Assembly: GCF_022605165.1 (NCBI RefSeq)
Contig: NC_063071.1
Coordinates: 1,178,001-1,242,000 of the forward strand
DNA: 64,000 nucleotides
Direction: 5' to 3'
Origin: Purpureocillium takamizusanense
Taxonomy: Eukaryota; Ascomycota; Sordariomycetes; Hypocreales; Ophiocordycipitaceae
Shown here: piece by piece, positions 60,501 to 64,000 of the stretch
Position numbering within the stretch: position 1 is the first letter of the stretch
How the letters are laid out: every line of letters begins with the position of its first letter
Position numbers and translations under genes: made by a program
Notes under the pieces: model-generated
Told to the model about the DNA's origin: nothing
Seen by the model: only the letters and a program-made list of their open reading frames with translations
Databases searched by the model: none

Positions 60501-63500
60501 TTATAACCACGTGGTCAATCCCCCTCCGCGGCCTTTGCGCCTTGCCACCCTCCTCCACAAACGTGACCCCAGCCCAACGTCGCCCCTCAAGGCGTTGGGG
60601 TCGATTGGCACAACATGAGGGTCTAGCTCAATGCCAATGTGCACCAGACCATCGACGCCGCGGTACCGTCCAAAGCTGAACGTTCGACTCTGTCGCAGGG
60701 GGGCCGCCCGGCTCGTGCTCGCGACAGCGCGACTCGGGGCAACGTAAGCGAGGATCGACCCGATACTGGTGGGCATGCGCGGGAGGACGAAAGCGGTGGT
60801 GCGGGCGTAGAAGAGGGCGGCCACGACCACGTTGAGTGAGAGGACGACGAGCGTGATGATGAGGGGCGCCGTGTCGAGGAAGATCTTGGTCTCTTGCGTG
60901 TGTCTCCAGCCCGTGGAAGTAGGCTCGTCGTCGGCGGCGGCATCGAACACGATGGTGTGGCCGAGGCCCAGGAGCAGACTGAACGTCAGTCGGTATACAC
61001 GGTGCATCGTCGGAATGAGCGCTGCGGGGTCGGGGGGAGGGTTCGTAGCAGTGATGAAGTCCCTGTTTCCGATGAAATCTGCCATGAGGTAGGACATCCA
61101 GTCCGTGGCAAGGCTGTCGTTGCGCCACTTTACATCGCAGTTGACGAGGCTGGAGGCAGTTTGGACAAGGCGGTTGATGAGGGTCTGATTGTTCTTGAAG
61201 TTCAAGTGCGACTGGATGTCTTCGGTTCGATTGAACGACAAGACGTTTCCTTGTGCGTCGACGGTGACATTGAACATTGCTGTCTCGAACACGGGCCGAC
61301 ACTCAGCAAAGGTGGCATGTATAGTCCCCGCCGTCTTGTCCTTGTTGCGAGAACGGGCCCATGCCATGACAAACTGGCCATAGCAATCTCTTGGGATGTC
61401 GGATCTGCTCGGAACACCGCACCTTGTTGTCGCCACAGTTGCGTTCGAGACGTCATTCCACAACCTTTGCTCACGCATGTGCCAGGTCGCCCAGGCGTGA
61501 GGGTCGCTGCAGCTACTGGTTTTGTTTTCCGGATCGTAAGGGTTGATCTCAAGCGGCGGCAGGGGTGTGCAGTTGAAGTTTGCACCCATGCCTCGCGTCT
61601 GCAGTGTGTATGTATCCGTGGACAGGTTCGCGCCATTTCCGGGTATGCTATGTGGGAGGAAGAAGTATTCGGGAGTGACCCAAGGAGGCAATGGCGTCCC
61701 GTACTCCAGATGTGCCAGCGAAAAAGTGAAGTGATCGAGATACTGCGACGACATCGCGCGAGGACCTAGCAGCTTGAGGTCCCATTGTTCCATGGACTCG
61801 TTTGAAAACGTGTACGTTATCAGGGGCTTGAATTCTTGGCTGTGCCGGACCGCCGTTGGGCTCTCGTTGAACAAGGCGCCCAGACCGACTCCCAACATAT
61901 TCGCGGCCAGGGTGGTGAAGCACACCAAGCCGAGAACAAAGTGCCGTGCCTTTAATGCCCTCCACAAGGTGAGTTGCGGGGGGATGGCTGAGTACGTCGT
62001 GTATATGCTCTTTGCGGGTCGAGCTTTGCCGGCCCAGAGGTCCTGGAAGGGTTGCATGACGCAGATGAGCCGATTGAGCATCACCCAGAAGGGCTCGACC
62101 AGAGTAGCAAACGCCGTGGGGATGTAGTTCTCGAGAAGCTGCAGAACTTCGAACGATTGAGATGGCCGAGCCAGTCCTGGAGAGTCCGGTTAGAAAAAAA
62201 AGAAAAGCTTCTTGCAGATATGGATATGGGGGCGCGTTCATGGCGACGAACCGTTTCGTGAGGATTCCGCCGACTTCAATCCTATGATAACAGCGAGGGC
62301 GGCCACCATGATGCAGAGAAATATGAAGCCCATTGTACGCGTGAGAGCAAAGGGTCGTATCGGACTGTAGTATGGTTCTGAAGACTTTCCTTCTTTTACC
62401 TCGCCGATATTGGCCGGCGCATACTCCAAGCGCAGGGCATAATCCTCGTGCCCCTTCGCTCGAGTGAGCCTGAACCTGTCATTCCGGAAAATCTCGTGCA
62501 AGGACTTCCCGTCAGCATTGTCGAGCCTGGAGAATGCATTCAGAGCCTCGTGGCTGTTGCGGAATATGTCGTTTAGTCGCGAGATTGAGTTTGGGTTCGC
62601 CCGAAGATGGCACGGCTCCTTGCGACAGAGCCACAGCAGCACGAACGTGAGAATGGCGCACGCCGCGAGAAGCGCTTCGACGGCGGCGGAGAAGGGTCTG
62701 CTGACAATGATGCCGGCTAGGGGATAGGTGGAAGTGGCGCTTCGATCGTCAAAGTCGGTCGTGTTGACGAGCAGCCGGCTCACAGTGGCTGAGAACAAGT
62801 ATTTCAAGGCGCGATCAAACGCCAAGTGCAAGGCTTTTGGGTCGGCCAAATCGTTCAGGGAATAATTCCGGCCAGCTAGCGCGTAGCCGATAGCTGGATC
62901 CGGGAACTGCGTCAGGTTATAATGTTCCAGCCTTGGACTCTGCTCGACGACGATCTTGTAAGGCTCATCTCTCTCCCTCGCTTCAGCCCCTTGATCCATG
63001 CCGTTGGCCACAAGGTAGTCAAATGCCGTCGCGTTGAACTCCTTTTCCGTCAATACGGTCCTCTCAGTCAAATTTTGAAAAGAATTTGGATCCGCAAGCT
63101 TGGTCTGGGAGTTGATGGTGACCCTGACGTCTTGCTTGTAGTAATGGCTCTGACAATAAAGGGCGGTGATATTGGATTCGCGGCCAGGTACCGGCTTCTG
63201 TGGCGACCTTGTCCAAAGAAGAAGAAACTGGTGGACAGTATCGGTCGTGTTCGGGCAGTCGGGACCTGCCAGGAAGTAACTCGAATAGGCGCTCCCCCAG
63301 TATCCGATGAACTGCATCTGAACACGATACTCGTCGTCAAAGAGAATGACGGAGGCGTTACACCCTTGCCCGTTCAAGAAGTCAGCCACGCTCAGTTGTC
63401 TCGATCGGAAAGATGTCTCTGCGGGCCAACAGTCTAGCTCTGCAGTCAGCTTTGTTGTTGTTGCAGTCCAATTCCTGGTGGAGCCGTTCGGTGCAGGATC

Positions 63501-64000
63501 ATTGTCGACATAAAACGGCAGGAGAGCGTATTCCGGCGTTGTAAACTTGGGCGCTGTCCCATTCAGCCACCCCATGGAGTATCCAATCATCAGGGCCTTG
63601 GGATCTATCCTGTCCGCTTGTTCAGCCAGAGGCAAGAGCGTTGACCTGTTGACGATGGTCATGGGACTCGTCCGATGCACGACACCGGTACCGAGGATGG
63701 CGCTCTGCAGCGGCGTGATGACCCAGAAGACGAGCATCATGATGGTTCCCGACAGAAACACCGGCCAGTGTCTAAGAACCACAAAGCGTTAGCTCAACCA
63801 ACAGCCCGCAAGGCCAAGCGCGACGACAGCATCATCCACATGAAGCCAAAGCCCCGTACCGGCCCGAACATGAACCTTGACCGAGACGCAAGCAAAGCCA
63901 ACAACACATGACAGAACATCACGCACCTCTTCTTCGCCGCCTTCAGCGGCACAAACGCCAGAAACTCGACCGGATAATCCAGCAGCAGCGAGTCCTCGCC
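60501..64000 (-). CDS. DUF3433-family multi-pass membrane protein, N-terminus beyond the window
   Basis: Three visible exons (64000-63927, 63771-62252, 62176-60501) give 1,089 aa, open at the right edge. The introns fit: AAGAAGAG|GTGCGT before HWPVFLSG, and AACG|GTTCGT with acceptor CTCCAG before GLARPSQSF. DUF3433 proteins are fungal membrane proteins with a duplicated unit. Here both units appear: DYPVEFLAFVPLKAAKKR with HWPVFLSGTIMML, and LLENYIPTAFATLVEPFWV with ALKARHFVLGLVCF. Each is followed by an N-glycosylation-rich extracellular stretch and a closing hydrophobic helix (ALLAACAILTFVLLWLC and IITLVVLSLNVVVAALFY). The function is unknown. The C-terminus is a basic, proline-poor tail (RRVARRKGRGGG). 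Confidence 0.85.

Noticed and set aside
1..64000. tRNA or rRNA genes, CRISPR arrays, bacterial operons
   Set aside because: None seen. The only tRNA-like match is the 11-nt primer-binding site of the retroelement, and the genes are intron-bearing eukaryotic genes.

Overview
The window looks like nuclear DNA of a filamentous ascomycete (Pezizomycotina, probably Sordariomycetes and perhaps Hypocreales; the rank below Pezizomycotina is inference). The reasons are short introns of about 50-100 bp with GTANGT donors and CTAAC-type branch points, GC-rich exons, and fungus-restricted families: an HsbA-like protein, DUF3433, an NB-ARC/TPR NLR and an AA11 chitin-type LPMO. One retroelement also carries what looks like repeat-induced point mutation (RIP). 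All splice models were built by eye. For most multi-exon genes the summed exons give a whole number of codons.

Layout. 1-4.3 kb: the 3' end of an APC/C CDC16/Cut9-like TPR gene, a DUF7587-like gene and a small HsbA-like gene. 4.3-32 kb is an accessory stretch: a frameshifted unknown gene, a 14-TM-type MFS transporter, dipeptidyl peptidase III, a small inverted repeat holding a minisatellite, an unknown protein with a membrane tail, an NLR gene split by a 5.54-kb Ty1/copia element, and a 1,757-aa unrecognised protein with a Hint-like motif. 32-64 kb is mostly housekeeping: a small membrane protein, acetoacetyl-CoA synthetase, argininosuccinate synthase, the giant SAGA/NuA4 scaffold TRA1, an AIG2/GGCT-like protein, an LPMO and a DUF3433 membrane protein that runs off the right edge.

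How the genes relate. Fungal genes are transcribed singly, and no operon or biosynthetic cluster is evident. Three divergent pairs share upstream regions: the unknown 441-aa gene with the NLR, AACS with ASS1, and TRA1 with the AIG2-like gene. ASS1 has a consensus Gcn4/CPC1 site upstream and another inside an intron, as expected for an arginine gene under cross-pathway control.

The most notable signals are (i) the NLR split by a copia element with a 5-bp target duplication, near-identical LTRs and a strongly RIP-like core between nearly unmutated ends, and (ii) the 1,757-aa protein with a degenerate Hint-like motif that lacks the usual cysteine and a strongly hydrophobic C-terminal region.
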